A DNA stretch of 64,000 nt from Eurosta solidaginis (lineage: Eukaryota > Arthropoda > Insecta > Diptera > Tephritidae), in NCBI RefSeq assembly GCF_040869045.1, contig NC_090319.1, positions 281,205,693 to 281,269,692 on the forward strand, in the 5' to 3' direction. The notes under the pieces were generated by a model. That model saw nothing but the letters and a program-made list of their open reading frames with translations. It had not been told where the DNA came from and made no database searches. Made by a program: the position numbers and the translations under genes. The stretch's first letter is position 1; each line of letters begins with the position of its first letter. This document shows positions 33,660 to 46,079 of the stretch, in pieces.

Positions 33660-34560
33660 CCTTACTTAGGATTGGTCCAATTTGGGACCTTTTACCTCTT
33701 TGTAAACAAGACCTTATCCGTTTTCTCCGCGTTGGCTGTCAACCCGACATTAGATTTCCAGGTATTAATATCCCCAAGCGCACGATCCATCAAAGAGCTA
33801 ATCGTTGGAAGGTGCTTTCCACTTATCATAATTGCAACGTCATCTGCGCAAAACCTACGTTTTACGGGTCCCTCATCAAATCGCCTGAGCAGTTAGTTGA
33901 TGACCAGCGTCAACAGAATCCCTTCCTGCGGCGTGCCCCTATCCTATGGTTTCGTGGCCTCGTACAATCCTCATTGTGATGTAAACGTCCTGGCTGGATG
34001 TGCTTTATTGTAATTAAGACCATCAATAATCGCCCATTTAGATACATTATTGAAAGCGCCGGCAATGTCTTAGAAGAATCATAGAGCATATTCCTTATAT
34101 TCCAGGGCTTTCTCTATGCTTATTACCACCCTATGCAATGCGGTGTCTACCGACTTGCCTTTGGTGTACGCATGTTGTGTTGTGGAGCGCAGCTTTTCAT
34201 CCACGTTGGACTTTATGTACACATCTATCAGCCTCTCAAAAGTTTTGAGCATAAATGATGTTGAGCTAATGGGTCTACAGTGTTTGGGATACATGTGGCC
34301 GATCTTCCCCGCCCTTGGTAGGAAAGCTACACGAGCGGTACATGATTCAATCTTATGCACTCATCGAATATTATTTTAAGCCATTCCACGACAGCTCTAC
34401 TTGAAACTTGTAGCATGGCCGGCAATATACCATCTGGGCCCGGTAATTTAAATTTGGAAAACGTCTTCACCGCCCATTCGATCTTTGTATCGGTCACCAA
34501 GCCCGGCCCTACCCACTCCGTCATCGAAGTGTGAGTGCTGTAAGTTGGCTATTCTAAATC
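33184..34560 (-). pseudogene. LOA/I-like LINE copy 2, reverse transcriptase part
   Basis: Minus-strand pieces: FERLIDVYIKSNVDEKLRS and GKSVDTALHRVV (34079-34360), the catalytic box CADD near 33850, then the thumb up to the jockey insertion. Compared with the copy at 27334, the ADD pair is kept but Tyr is Cys. Upstream, the sequence jumps near 34560 from the EN-RT linker straight to ORF1, so the endonuclease is deleted. Confidence 0.75.
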
Positions 34561-34631
34561 ATATCCCGATGGGAAATGTGTATCGAAAAGCACCTCAATG
34601 GCACCTCAGCGCAACGTCAAACGAACCTTCC

Positions 34632-35750
34632 TCAAGGGTTAGGAGGACTCGCAGCACCATTGCGCTGTTTGTCCCCCTCCAGCACCTTCGTCGTGACGTC
34701 GTCCTCCCCTTGCCCTTTTGGTTTAGAGTATTCGAGGCCACCTTCAGCCTCTCGTAACTGTTGTGCAGGGTGTTTCTCTGTGCGAGTCACAGCACCATTT
34801 GACGGTTGGTCCTCTTCTACAACCTTCGTGGTGACGTCGGCTTTTCCTGAGTCGCATGTAAATTTTGCCTGTGCCAAAGGACATTTGCCAAGCTGCGTGT
34901 ACAATATATCCTCCGCCTGCTTGTTTATTTGGAAGGTGTAGAACTTAGCGTTATCTCCCTTTGGCTTATCTCCTACTTCCGTAGTTGGAACTTCCCTCTT
35001 ATTCGCAGCTTTCAAGGTACTTGCTACTTGCTGCTTGGGGTCCATCTGTCTTACAGCATTGGGCCTACTTGTCTTGTCTATGCGACTGCACTGCTTCGCG
35101 TCTCTGGGACTGGGTCCATTCTGCCTCTTGAAAGCAGGCTTGTCGCATTCCGCCGAACGTAGCCTTTTCATTCTGCCATTCGACGCTTCTTCCTCCTTAT
35201 ACCGGTTTCAGAACCGAGGGTTTCTCGCAGCAAACCTTTTTAACTGCCTACGACCTACTTCTACCGCCTCAAGCCCATTCCAAGCGCTCGATCTCCACTT
35301 CTGTTGGGTCGACCACTGCTCCCTAGCGTTGTACAATTCATAGTGCTGCGAGAGAGCTCTTTTACTTCCTCTGCTCCTTACCCTTCTCCAGTCTTCTACT
35401 CCCTTTTCATTTGTGTGCTTCTCCAACACGGAGTTCATTGAATCAGCACTACTATTTCTCCCCGAGTCCAACGCATCGCTTAATGCGTATTTGTCGTCCT
35501 TGGCTTGCGACTCAGTCCTCTTATCATCGTCCTTATTAAAATTAGGTAGTGAGTCGTTCATCTTGGTTGTACGACCACCTGCCCGACAAGGCGGGCGCAG
35601 CGGTCCAGTATTATATAAGGGGAAAGAACCGTCCGCCAAAGAAGCGCCCTTTACTGTGGTAAGGCCATCAATATTTCCCGATGTGGCCCGGTATCGGGAC
35701 GGCTCCGTTCGAATACAGCCGAATTTATCCCCTGGCTGCAAATCGTCCAA
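34632..35750 (-). pseudogene. LOA/I-like LINE copy 2, ORF1 (gag-like)
   Basis: Two frames, 35208-35750 (N-terminal) and 34632-35171, are polar, Lys/Asp/Ser-rich and low in hydrophobic residues. This fits the nucleic-acid-binding ORF1 protein that precedes the polymerase in this LINE group. No CCHC knuckle is visible. A frame break near 35190 separates them. The second contains a roughly 50-residue internal repeat (DVTTKVVEE... and DVTTKVLEG...). The element's 5' UTR probably reaches about 35945. Confidence 0.6.
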
Positions 35751-35945
35751 TAGGCACGGTCCCTATGACACCCTGCCTGGATTAGGGGGTTGGCAGTTCT
35801 TGGTCACCGACATCCCGCCGCCCTCCTATGAGGCGAAACGGCGTAGATGTCAGTCTTATACAGCTCCGCCTCATAGTCGGGCGCTATGGAGTTCGGCTAA
35901 GCTCTCACACCAACGACAAGGTGTCTACCCTAGTGAGGTGACATA

Positions 35946-36239
35946 GGCAAAATCACAATAAAATATGATATTAAGTTAGTTAACACTCGAATAGCAGAAC
36001 TTGACTGTTCAAAATTGACTTCGAAGAAACTTTGTAATGTTGATGCATTAAAATAAATGGATAGGATGAGAAACGTTATAAAAACTAAGTAAAGATTACG
36101 TAACTAATTGAAACAATATTTTACTCTACTCAAAATTAAATAAAAAAAAAATTATATTTAAATTAAATTTAAGAAAAAAGCTTTTCTAAGAACAAGCTTT
36201 TATTACTTGTTAATAAAACGAACTAATAATTACAAAAAA
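35946..36239. other. A/T-rich flank
   Basis: A and T homopolymer tracts with no gene; it leads into the palindromic element. Confidence 0.5.
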
Positions 36240-36413
36240 AAATTTAAGAAAAAAAAAATTTTTTTTAAATAAGCTTTTATTATTGGTTAAAAAAATTAAC
36301 TTAAAAGTAAAAAATAAATTAACTTTAAAGAAATATAATACCTTGCAAGTTCATTGTAACCTTTAACGATAATTAGGCGTTTTCGTCTGCGACAAAAAAA
36401 TCCATATTGTACA
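36240..36413. mobile_element. Left part of a ~590-bp palindromic element
   Basis: AAATAAGCTTTTATTATTGG, GTAAAAAATAAATT and GGTTACAATGAAC (inverted) pair with 40925-41095. The element is split by a Helitron at 36414 and continues at 40683. Confidence 0.8.
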
Positions 36414-36559
36414 TCGAATATATAAAATTCTTCTGTCAACGTTTTAGAGGCTTAACTCCTCCGAAACGGCTGAACCGATTCTCATGAAATTTTGTGAGCA
36501 TATTGGGTAGGTCTGAGAATCGGCCAACGTCTACCTTTTTTTCGCAACGTGCCTATGGT

Positions 36560-39500
36560 CTTGAGATCAATACGTGGACCCGGGTACCCCTAGAATGTGT
36601 TTATACAACATGGATATCAAATGAAAGCTGTTGATGTGTGCTATAGTACAGGATAATTTTCATACCCCTGGGTGACTAGGGTCTCGAGATATAGCCCAAA
36701 ACGTGGACCCGGGTACCCCTAGAATGGGTTTATACAATACGGATATCAAATGAAAGCTGTTGATGAGTGCTATAGTACAGGATAATTTTCATACAACTGG
36801 GAGGCTAGGGTCTCGAGATATAGCGCAAAACGTGGACCCAGGTACCCCTAGAATGGGTTTATACAATATGGATATCAAATGAAAGCTGTTGATGAGTGCT
36901 ATAGTACAGGACAATCTTCATATAACTGGTAGGCTAGGGTCTCGAGATATAGCCCAAAACGTGGACCCGGGTACCCCTAGAATGGGTTTATACAATATGG
37001 ATATCAAATGAAAGATGTTGATGAGTGCTACAGTACAGGATAATTTTCATACCACTGGGAGGCTAGGGTCTCAAGATATAGCCCAAAACGTGGACCCGGG
37101 TACCCCTAGAATGTGTTTATACAATATGGATATCAAATGAAAGCTGTTGATGAGTGCTATAGTACAGGATAATCTTCATATAACTGGGAGGCTAGGGTCT
37201 CGAGATATAGCCCAAAACGTGGACCCGGGTACCCCTAGAATGTGTTTATACAATATGAATATCAAATGAAAACTGTTGATGAGTGCTATAGTACAGGATA
37301 ATTTTCATACAACTGGGAGGCTAGGGTCTCGAGATATATCCCAAAACGTGGAAAAGGGTACCCCTAGAATGTGTTTATACAATACGGATATCAAATGAAA
37401 GCTGTTGATGAGTGCTATAGTACAGGATAATCTTCAAATAACTGGGAGGCTAGGGTCTCGAGATATAGCCCAAAACGTGGACCCGAGTACCCCTAGAATG
37501 TGTTTATACAATATGAATATCAAATGAAAACTGTTGATGAGTGCTATAGTACAGGATAATTTTCAGACAACTGGGAGGCTAGGGTCTCGAGATATAGCCC
37601 AAAACGTGGACCCGGGTACCCCTAGAATGTGTTTATACAATATGGATATCAAATGAAAGCTGTTGATGAGTGCTATAGTACAGGATAATCTTCATATAAC
37701 TGGAAGGCTAGGGTCTCGAGATATAGCCCAAAACGTGGACCCGGGTACCCCTAGAATGTGTTTATACAATATGAATATAAAATGAAAGCTGTTGATGAGT
37801 GCTATATTACAGGATAATCTTCATATAACTGGGAGTCTAGGGTCTCGAGATATAGCCCAAAACGTGGACCCGGGTACCCCTAGAATATGTTTATACAATA
37901 TGAATATCAAATGAAAACTGTTGATGAGTGCTATAGTACAGGATAATTTTCATACAACTGGGAGGCTAGGGTCTCGAGATATATCCCAAAACGTGGAAAA
38001 GGGTACCCCTAGAATGTGTTTATACATTATGGATATCAAATGAAAGCTGTTGATGAGTGCTATAGTACAGGCTAATTTTCATACAACTGGGAGGCTAGGG
38101 TCTCGATATATAGCCCAAAACGTGGACCCGGATACACCTAGAATGTGTTTTACATTATGGGTATCAAATGAAAGCTGTTAATGAGTGCTATAGTACAGGA
38201 TAATTTTCATACAACTAGGAGGCTAGGGTCTCGCGATATAGCCCAAAACGTGGACCCGGGTACCCCTAGAATGTGTTTATACAATATGGATATCAAATGA
38301 AAGCTGTTGATGAGTGCTATATTACAGGATAATTTGCATACAACTGGGAGGCTAGGGTCTCGAGATATAGTCCAAAACGTATACCCGGGTACCCCTAGAA
38401 TGTGTTTATACAATACGGATACCAAATGAAAGCTGTTGATGAGTGCTATAGTACAGGCTAATTTTCATACAACTGGGAGGCTAGGGTCTCGATATATAGC
38501 CCAAAACGTGGACCCGGATACACCTAGAATGTATTTTACATTATGGGTATCAAATGAAAGCTGTTGATGAGTGCTATAGTACAGGATAATTTTCATACAA
38601 CTGGGAGGCTAGGGTCTCGAGATATAGCGCAAAACGTGGACCCGGGTACCCCTAGAATGGGTTTACACAATATGGATATCAAATGAAAGATGTTGATGAG
38701 TGCTACAGTACAGGATAATTTTCATACCACTGGGAGGCTAGGGTCTCGAGATATAGCCCAAAACGTGGACCCAGGTACCCCTAGAATGTGTTTATACAAT
38801 ATGGATATCAAACGAAAGCTGTTGATGAGTGCTATAGTACAGGACAATTTGCATACAACTGGGAGGCTAGGGTCTCGAGATATAGCCCAAAACGTGGACC
38901 CGGGTACCCCTAGAATGTGTTTATACAATATGGATATCAAATGAAAGCTGTTGGTGAGTGCTATAGTACAGGATAATTTTCATACAACTGGGAGGCTAGG
39001 GTCTCGAGATATAGCCCAAAACGTGGACCCGGGTACCCCTAGAATGTGTTTATACAATATGGATATCAAATGAAAGCTGTTGATGAGTGCTATAGTACAG
39101 GATAATCTTCATATAACTGGGAGGCTAGGGTCTCGAGATATAGCCCAAAACGTGGACCCGGGTACCCCTAGAATGTGTTTATACAATATGAATATCAAAT
39201 AAAAACTGTTGATGAGTGCTATAGTACAGGATAATTTTCATACAACTGGGAGGCTAGGGTCTCGAGATATATCCCAAAACGTGGAAAAGGGTACCCCTAG
39301 AATGTGTTTATACAATATGGATATCAAATGAAAGCTGTTGATGAGTGCTATAGTACAGGATAATCTTCATATAACTGGGAGGCTAGGGTCTCGAGATATA
39401 GCCCAAAACGTGGACTCGGGTACCCCTAGAATGTGTTTATACAATATGAATATCAAATGAAAACTGTTGATGAGTGCTATAGTAAAGGATAATTTTCAAA

Positions 39501-40110
39501 CAACTGGGAGGCTAGGGTCTCGAGATATAGCCCAAAACGTAGACCCAGGTACCCCTAGAATGTGTTTATACAATATGTATATCAAATAAAAGCTGTTGAT
39601 GAGTGCTATAGTACAGGATAATCTTCATATAACTGGGAGGCTAGGGTCTCGAGATATAGCCCAAAACGTGGACCCGGGTACCCCTCGAATGTGTTTATAC
39701 AATATGGATATCAAATGAAAGCTGTTGATGAGTGCTTTAGTACAGGCTAATTTTCATACAACTGGGAGGCTAGGGTCTCGATATATAGCCCAAAACGTGG
39801 ACCCGGATACACCTAGAATGTGTTTTACATTATGGGTATCAAATTGAAGCTGTTGATGTATGCTTTGGTACAGAGTAAGTTTTACTCCGCTGGGTGACTA
39901 CGGTCTCGAGATATAGGCCAAAACATGAACCCGGATATACCTAGAATGTGTTTTTGTATTATGGGTATCAAATTGAAGCTGTTGATGTGTGCTATAATAC
40001 AGAGTCAGTTTTACACCGCTGAGTGGCTAGGGTCTCGAGATATAGGCCAAAATATGGACCCGGATACCCCTAGAATGTGTGTGTATTAAGGATATCAAAT
40101 GAAAGATGTT
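36560..40110 (+). repeat. Tandem array, about 28 copies of a 129-bp unit
   Basis: ACGTGGACCCGGGTACC recurs at 36572, 36701, 36830, 36959 and onward every 129 bases to about 40052. Each unit holds CCTAGAATGTG, ATGGATATCAAATGAAAGC, GTTGATGAGTGCTATAG and GGTCTCGAGATATA. The last two or three units and the first are the most diverged. Variants such as GGAAAAGGGTACC recur, indicating higher-order duplication. Because 129 is divisible by three, open frames run through several units on both strands; these are not genes. Confidence 0.95.
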
Positions 40111-40320
40111 GCTGAGAGCTCTAAAGTTCATTGTGATATTCGATTTAGTCGCATCAACCTGGCAAAACTGATAAATATGCATGCGAAGTCGAAATAAAAA
40201 CAAGAATTAATAATACTCACATACCTATTTATATACGTCCTATTTGATTTGCCTGAAATTTCGTATATAAATTTCCCTATATTAGTATTTACGATGCTTT
40301 TTTCCGGGAAGTATGCCAGA

Positions 40321-40415
40321 GACGGACTGGGACTGGGATTAGGACTAGGATTGGGACTGAGACTGAGACTCGGAGTGGGACTGCGACTGAGACTTGGAAT
40401 GGGACTGGAACAAAA
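40321..40415 (+). repeat. GGGACT/GAGACT hexamer microsatellite
   Basis: GACTGGGACTGGGATTAGGA-type units repeat about 15 times near the Helitron 3' end. A Gly-Leu repeat frame across it is an artefact. Confidence 0.85.
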
Positions 40416-40682
40416 TACATACCACCCTCTAGGACTGGCAATAAGAGATGAAGAAGAAGGAGAAAAACTTGAGAGAAGAGAAAAGAGAGAAGGAGACTGA
40501 TAAAGACATAGAATGAGACGAAGATGGAGATGAAGGCAAAAGGACGGAGGGAGGAGTGAATAAAAAGTTTAGGAAAAAGTGAGGATAGAGAGGGATAGGG
40601 CAGAGTTAGACCAAAAAAGCTTTTTAAAATGTATGCCGATAGGCCAAATTTAGGGCAGAACAACGTCTGCCGGGTCTGCTAG

Positions 40683-41095
40683 TAATTCTATATTTTTAAC
40701 ATTAAAACTTTGCACATAAATTATTAAATCTTACAGTCATAATTGTTCTAATAAAATCGTGTTACATTGTGATAGCAAGAAAAAGAGGTCCTAAATGTTC
40801 TCAATTAAAACATCAAAATTTAACACGCTTTTTATTAGAACAATTAGGACTGTGATATAAATTGTAAGATTTAATAATTTATGTGTAAAGTTTTAATGAT
40901 AAAAATATATAATTATGTACAATATATAATTTTTTGTCGCAGACGAAATGCCTAATTATCGTTAAAGGTTACAATGAACTTATAAGGTGTTATATTTCTT
41001 TACAGGCAATTTATTTTTTACTTTTTAGGTAAATTTATTAACCAATAATAAAAGCTTATTTAAAAACAGAAAAGTTTTTTTCTTTAATTTTTATT
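40683..41095. mobile_element. Right part of the palindromic element
   Basis: 40683-40790 is the inner part of the left arm, 40791-40825 the loop, and 40826-41095 the right arm. AACTTTGCACATAAATTATT in the left arm pairs with AATAATTTATGTGTAAAGTT at 40870-40893. The arms are about 270 bases. Confidence 0.8.
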
Positions 41096-44000
41096 ATAAT
41101 GAAAAGTTGCAATTAATCTGACCTGGAGTCGGTGAGCCAATTCTGCAACATTTTGGGGATACGATTAAAGCACGGGGATATGATTAAAGCACTCGGAAGC
41201 ATTTTAAAAGCTTGAGTTCAAATACGGAAATTATATTGTTCAGAGTTTTTGGGTGGCGGTGTTACTGGAATGCATAAGATTGCGTTGAACGCATCTAAAT
41301 GACAAACTTCACTGTACATTCAAGTATCTACTTGTATATCAGCTAAAATAAAACATCTATTTAAAATGTAGGTATCTGCGGTATTGCTCCCGCACATTCC
41401 CATCCCGTTAAAACATTTTTTGGTGCATCCACTGCTCTTTCAAGCAAAGAGAGTAGATTAAGGTAAGAGGTAAGAGGGAGCATTGTAGAGTTGTTCATTC
41501 TCCACAAAGTGGGACGGCTGTGCCAGGAATACACCATACGTTTTGCCCCTGCTTCGTTTTCACCATCTGGATTAAAAAAGGCATGAGCCTGGGCATTCCC
41601 GTAATTTTAGTGATGTAAATTGCATGGCGCCAGCGCCAATGCGGTGCCAGCTCAATGGTAGCTCATTGACGCAATGACTCCAAGCGAATTTTTGACGCTA
41701 CTTAGTAGTAAGTACGTAGTACATTTAACTTGCGCTATTGAGTGAAACGACTTTTGTGTGTCAGGCACGAGTTTGGTGTTATTGGCGCTACTGGCAATGA
41801 TCACACTGAGCTGATGACGGTAGCGCTGGTAGTTCAGCTTTTGAATCAAAGAAAGAATTGATGACCTGTGTAAATTATTATGGCTTTGGCTATTATTGGT
41901 TGTGTATTTGAACCAAATAAATGCTGCGGACATAACAACCGGAATCATTTTTGAGTTTTATATTTTAGATTTAATGCACAATTAATATGGGTGTGTTCGA
42001 GCAGCCAAATAATAACAATAGAATTGCTAAAGTTCTGCTTAGTTGATGGAATGTCGCTAATTTCCAAGCGATGATCAACAGATTGTTAATATTTCGTTCA
42101 ACGAACGCACGAAATTGCCGCATCTGCTCAAATTTTCCAAGATTTTCCATTGTTGATTTAACTTAAGCTGTTATGCCAATATTTTTCAGCCAGCTTATTT
42201 CATATAGGTCATTTTTCCAAAAGCAAAATAAATTACAGCAAAGATTACAGAGTTAAGCAGCCTTAAAAAATCAGCTATGTTGGTTATACACAGAAATACA
42301 ACAGAGGGTTGTGTCTCCGCTTTTCGCAAGCGTGGGATTCACCACGTATGATTCACCACGTTGTAAGAAAATTTTCTTATATAAATATCATGTGATTCAC
42401 CACGTCTACATCTCAGAATCCACGGTTAGGTTCCGCCGGGTTTGTATGGGACTTAGGCTGTTATGCCAGAGTAAACACAAATCTTTACCGATAACTGTGT
42501 TATCGATTAATTTATCGAATTATCGCAAAGTAGTATTGCATTGTCATCAGAGTCATACATGTGTGCAAAATTTCAGCTCAATCGGACACCGGGAAGTGTA
42601 TCAAATTTAACTTGCAATATTTCACTACATACAACAGAAGTGAAACTAAATAAAAGCTTATAATTTTAAAAAGTGCCGATTTTTTTAATAATTCTATATT
42701 CTGATTGGCGTAAATAATAGGCGAAATCAGTTAATCCTTTAGTAGGTTCCAGGGGTTTAAACTCTCGTTCGAAATAATTTTCACCTCATACTTAAGTTGA
42801 AGTTATAGGTACGTATGAGAAGGGTTTGAAAAATTACTTGGCCTTATATTCAAACATATGTTGTTTATTTGCGAAACTTTAAAATAGCGTCTGATATTAT
42901 AATTTTGATTTTCACACTTCATCATTCAACACGCAAGTCTCCCGGTTTGACATTTCCTAAAGTTGGCGGCCCTATCCCAACTATTCCCTTGTAGTGAATC
43001 ACATTGTTTATAGCCTACCAACCAAGTTTAAATATCACCTACACGTTACGGCTCCTGTTAAATATATGAATACGTAGGCACATATATTTACCAGATGAGA
43101 CTTTGTTGTTCGCAAGCACACTCAAAGTGGTGAAGCAAAAGTTTTGCCCAGAGAGTCGAACAAATAACCTGGTGTGCTGATACTCTAACGTAGTGGACTG
43201 TAGAACTAGTCTGAAAACTGAAACTAAGCGGTTATTTATAACGAATTCTTGTATAAAAAGGCAGGAAAACAACAGTTTGGACTGAGTATATAACCTTAAC
43301 ATCTTTCGACTTTAATTCTAAAATATCGTTTTGCTTTAACCAAGACTATTGAAACAATGTTTCGAACGCAAACGTCTGCAAATTTTGGTCTACATTTAGA
43401 AAAATGTATCCAGGATCCTTATAAAATTTAAATGATGTATGATTATACTATTTTCACCCATGAGTTAAGCAAAAATATCCACTTGTACTGCTTATGATTT
43501 CGAGGCCGGCATCCTTGGCCCAATAGTTACGCTCCAACGTTTCAAGGTGTTTCTCAGGTAGTGCTCGGCAGAATAGCGCGACAAAAAAAAATACGATAGA
43601 AAGTCTTCGGAGCTACACCCCTGGAGCTGCTAGTGACGTTCACGAAGGTATGAGTTCCAAGTCGCAGTCCTATCGCTTTTGTGCTGGCTCGCACATCATT
43701 AAAACTGTGCGACGAGAGTAATAAGTATTAAAAGACCATTAATAGCAACCGTAAGTCGCCTGTGTACATGACCAGGAAAGAGCCATAAATGAAGAAATCG
43801 TGTGGACAACGAGTATTAGGAGTTAGCGCAGAACATCTCTTTCGGTGAAACTACGCTTTGTACGGGACATACATACAAAAGTGTGACCATTTTAAGTACT
43901 TAAACCTTTTTCGGGTGACCGAGCAGTACCAGTCCCTTATACCGGAGTTAGGTTCGAAAACTTCCTGGAGTAAGTGAAAGGAGGACAGTCCATCCGCAAG

Positions 44001-44801
44001 GAGCTAATCCTGAAAATTTTTTAACTTTCTGCGAGATCTTGAGGCAAAAACCCTGGATATTTACGAAATGGCCAATTGAATTTCCTTAAATACAAAAAAT
44101 AAACCCCTATTTAAATTTTATTTCTTTAAGTAGAAAAATCAAACTTTTTAAAGTAAGAACGACGGCGTATTCGGCGCGCCGCCCACGCCCCCACCGCCGG
44201 TATATAATAGTGCCTGCGCCGCCGAAAAAGTTATCGGCATAAACCTCTAGTATGTAAGTATATACATTGCAAGCAACAAAGCATTGGCATTTAATAGGCA
44301 TTGAAAGGGTATTAAACCATATTACGGTGTATCTTTTTGCTATAGACAAATTCAGCAGTATGTAAATAATGATGTGCCATGATGTAATAAAGACAAGGTG
44401 GTATATGTAGTGACAGCTCATTTTGAAGACTCCCATACAAAGCGAATGATTAGAGAAAGGGGAAGAACAGAAGAGGCCGTTTCTGAAATTGTATTAAATC
44501 TAGCACTTTTTTTTAACAAAGCACTTAATTCAAAATAGTAGCGAAAATCATATTTTGTAATTCGTTTGCAAAAATAAGTGGATAAAGGTTAAAGTGACCG
44601 CCGTTATATATAGGTAATGTGCTTGTTAATCATAAGGAGATTATTTTACAGTCACTTCAAAGTAGTTTAGAAACAAATTTTTACTTAACGACGAAATGGT
44701 TTGATAAATATTTTGAGGGTATTTGGGAGTTGGCATAGAGCATGCAAGTCTCGCTAATTTATGATTATGCGAAATTCTGTGTTGAAAAGGGCTATTAATA
44801 T
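41096..44801. other. Intergenic DNA without recognisable gene
   Basis: There are only short shadow frames. A decayed 312-bp-satellite half-unit lies at about 42500-42620. A GC-rich island with GGCGCGCC lies at 44160-44235. 43500-44050 has mixed composition suggestive of an old transposon but no family features. Confidence 0.4.
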
Positions 44802-45413
44802 TGTAACGAATTTACTGCAATTCCCCTTATTTGCAATCTTCTGCCAATGTTCGTATCGCTAAACTGTTGAATAAATAACTCCAATATTGAATAATGGAAA
44901 AATGGTCTTTATTAAAGTACTTCACTATAACACTTATACTTTGCAACGAATTGCTTGCTTAATAACCAAACGGATTGATAGCTCAAATGAAACTCTTACA
45001 TTGCCCGACAGATTGCGTGCTTAATCAAAACTGCTTGATAGCTCAAAACAAACTGAATTCCAGCGCCTCTACCTTTACTGCCTTTTATACTCTCTGATTT
45101 CAACGTTCGCATCTTCTAGCGCTTCCATTTCCAGAATCTACTAGTTGGCCATCAGCTCTCAAATTTCTCAGCTGTAACTTCAATTGCACGATTTGATAGC
45201 TTCTCTCATTGCATACTTTCAGGAGTGTCTCAGATATATGCATGTGGTTGTGCCTTGCTTCTCAGCTGCGTGTACCTACATATGTGTAGACATAATGATT
45301 GATTCGTTTATGTAGATACAAGCGACTGTCTGCTTTATTGTTGTTGTGACTTTATTTACTTAGCATCAGTCTAGGGATGTGAGTATCACTCATAATCGTC
45401 ACAATATGTTTAT
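44802..45413 (-). mobile_element. Solo LTR of the Gypsy family, with 4-bp duplication
   Basis: A 612-base LTR from TGTAACGAA to ATCGTCACA is flanked by ATAT (44798-44801 and 45414-45417), the usual 4-bp duplication of Ty3/Gypsy integration. On the minus strand a TATA-like AGTATAAAAGGC (about 45090) precedes AATAAAGACC. It is related to 15309-15824 and 47871-48362. No internal sequence remains, so it arose by LTR-LTR recombination. Confidence 0.85.
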
Positions 45414-45417
45414 CCTC

Positions 45418-46079
45418 CAATCAATATGCTTATAGGTCAACTGTGGGCAGGAGTCCAAAGTCAAAAATAGCATCGGGCATCATAATACACATCTAACGAA
45501 GCTTTCGCTTATTGTGAAGATATGAAACTAGCTGCTTCAATTTCTCATTAGATTGACCGGGACATCGTCCTGCGGGTGAATAGCATTTGACGAGCATAAT
45601 ATTGCGTGTGCTACTTTTTATATTAAATTACAATCCGGTAGTCACTCCCAAGTAGCGCTTCCGTGGTCGGGTATATTCTATAGGCCAACAGACGACACGA
45701 GGTTGGGACCGTGCGTCTAATCTTACTTTTCGCTTAATACTTTCAACTTAGAATTCCCCGTACTGGGCTTATGACGGGTCTCATAAAACGACATTGAAAT
45801 GAAACAAAGCCTGGGATAAAGCCACTCTTTTTGGTGCTGACCGCGGATATCATTTTAAGGCATACGATTTGAGGTCATACACCTAAAATATCCGGACCAT
45901 TATCGCGAATGGTGCCACAACATGGTTGGTAAATGTTTTCACACTATCGTCATTCAATTGAAAAACGCAGATTTTATGTCTGATTTGTGGTAAGATACTT
46001 CGCCGCCACGCTTGGTCTGTATATGGGGGGCAAATATCTCGTCCCGATTTAATAAGCTGATTCATAATTCTCTCTGCTG
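45418..46079. other. No recognisable gene
   Basis: Mixed sequence with no supported feature. Confidence 0.4.

Larger units (their letters stand above)
36414..40682 (+). mobile_element. Non-autonomous Helitron, 4,269 bp
   Basis: It starts TCGAATATATAAAATTCTTC after an A and ends ...GGGTCTGCTAG before a T: the 5'-TC, CTRR-3' and A|T target rule of Helitrons. A hairpin GGCAGA-ACAACG-TCTGCC lies at 40654-40671, 7 bases before CTAG. Removing the element gives TTGTACA|TAATTCTATA, which matches the opposite palindrome arm (TTGTACATAATTATATA), confirming both ends. No Rep/helicase is encoded. The body is a 129-bp tandem array (about 3.5 kb), a GGGACT-type microsatellite and a purine-rich segment. 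Confidence 0.85.

Noticed and set aside
38207..38944. Open frames on both strands in the 129-bp array
   Set aside because: The unit length is a multiple of three, so frames stay open by arithmetic; they appear on both strands and encode the repeat only.
36560..40110. CRISPR-like direct repeats
   Set aside because: Units are contiguous 129-bp tandem copies without unique spacers, in a eukaryotic Helitron.
36560..40110. Hammerhead ribozyme in the 129-bp unit (TTGATGAG and GAAAG)
   Set aside because: The two motifs are in the wrong order and spacing; a stem II followed by GAAA is not formed.
40249..40500. Open frame with Gly-Leu repeats
   Set aside because: It follows the GGGACT microsatellite inside the Helitron; no gene features.
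43500..44050. Possible old coding relic
   Set aside because: No recognisable motif in any frame.
44107..44436. 109-codon frame on the minus strand
   Set aside because: It crosses the GC-rich island and AT-rich flanks and has no family features.
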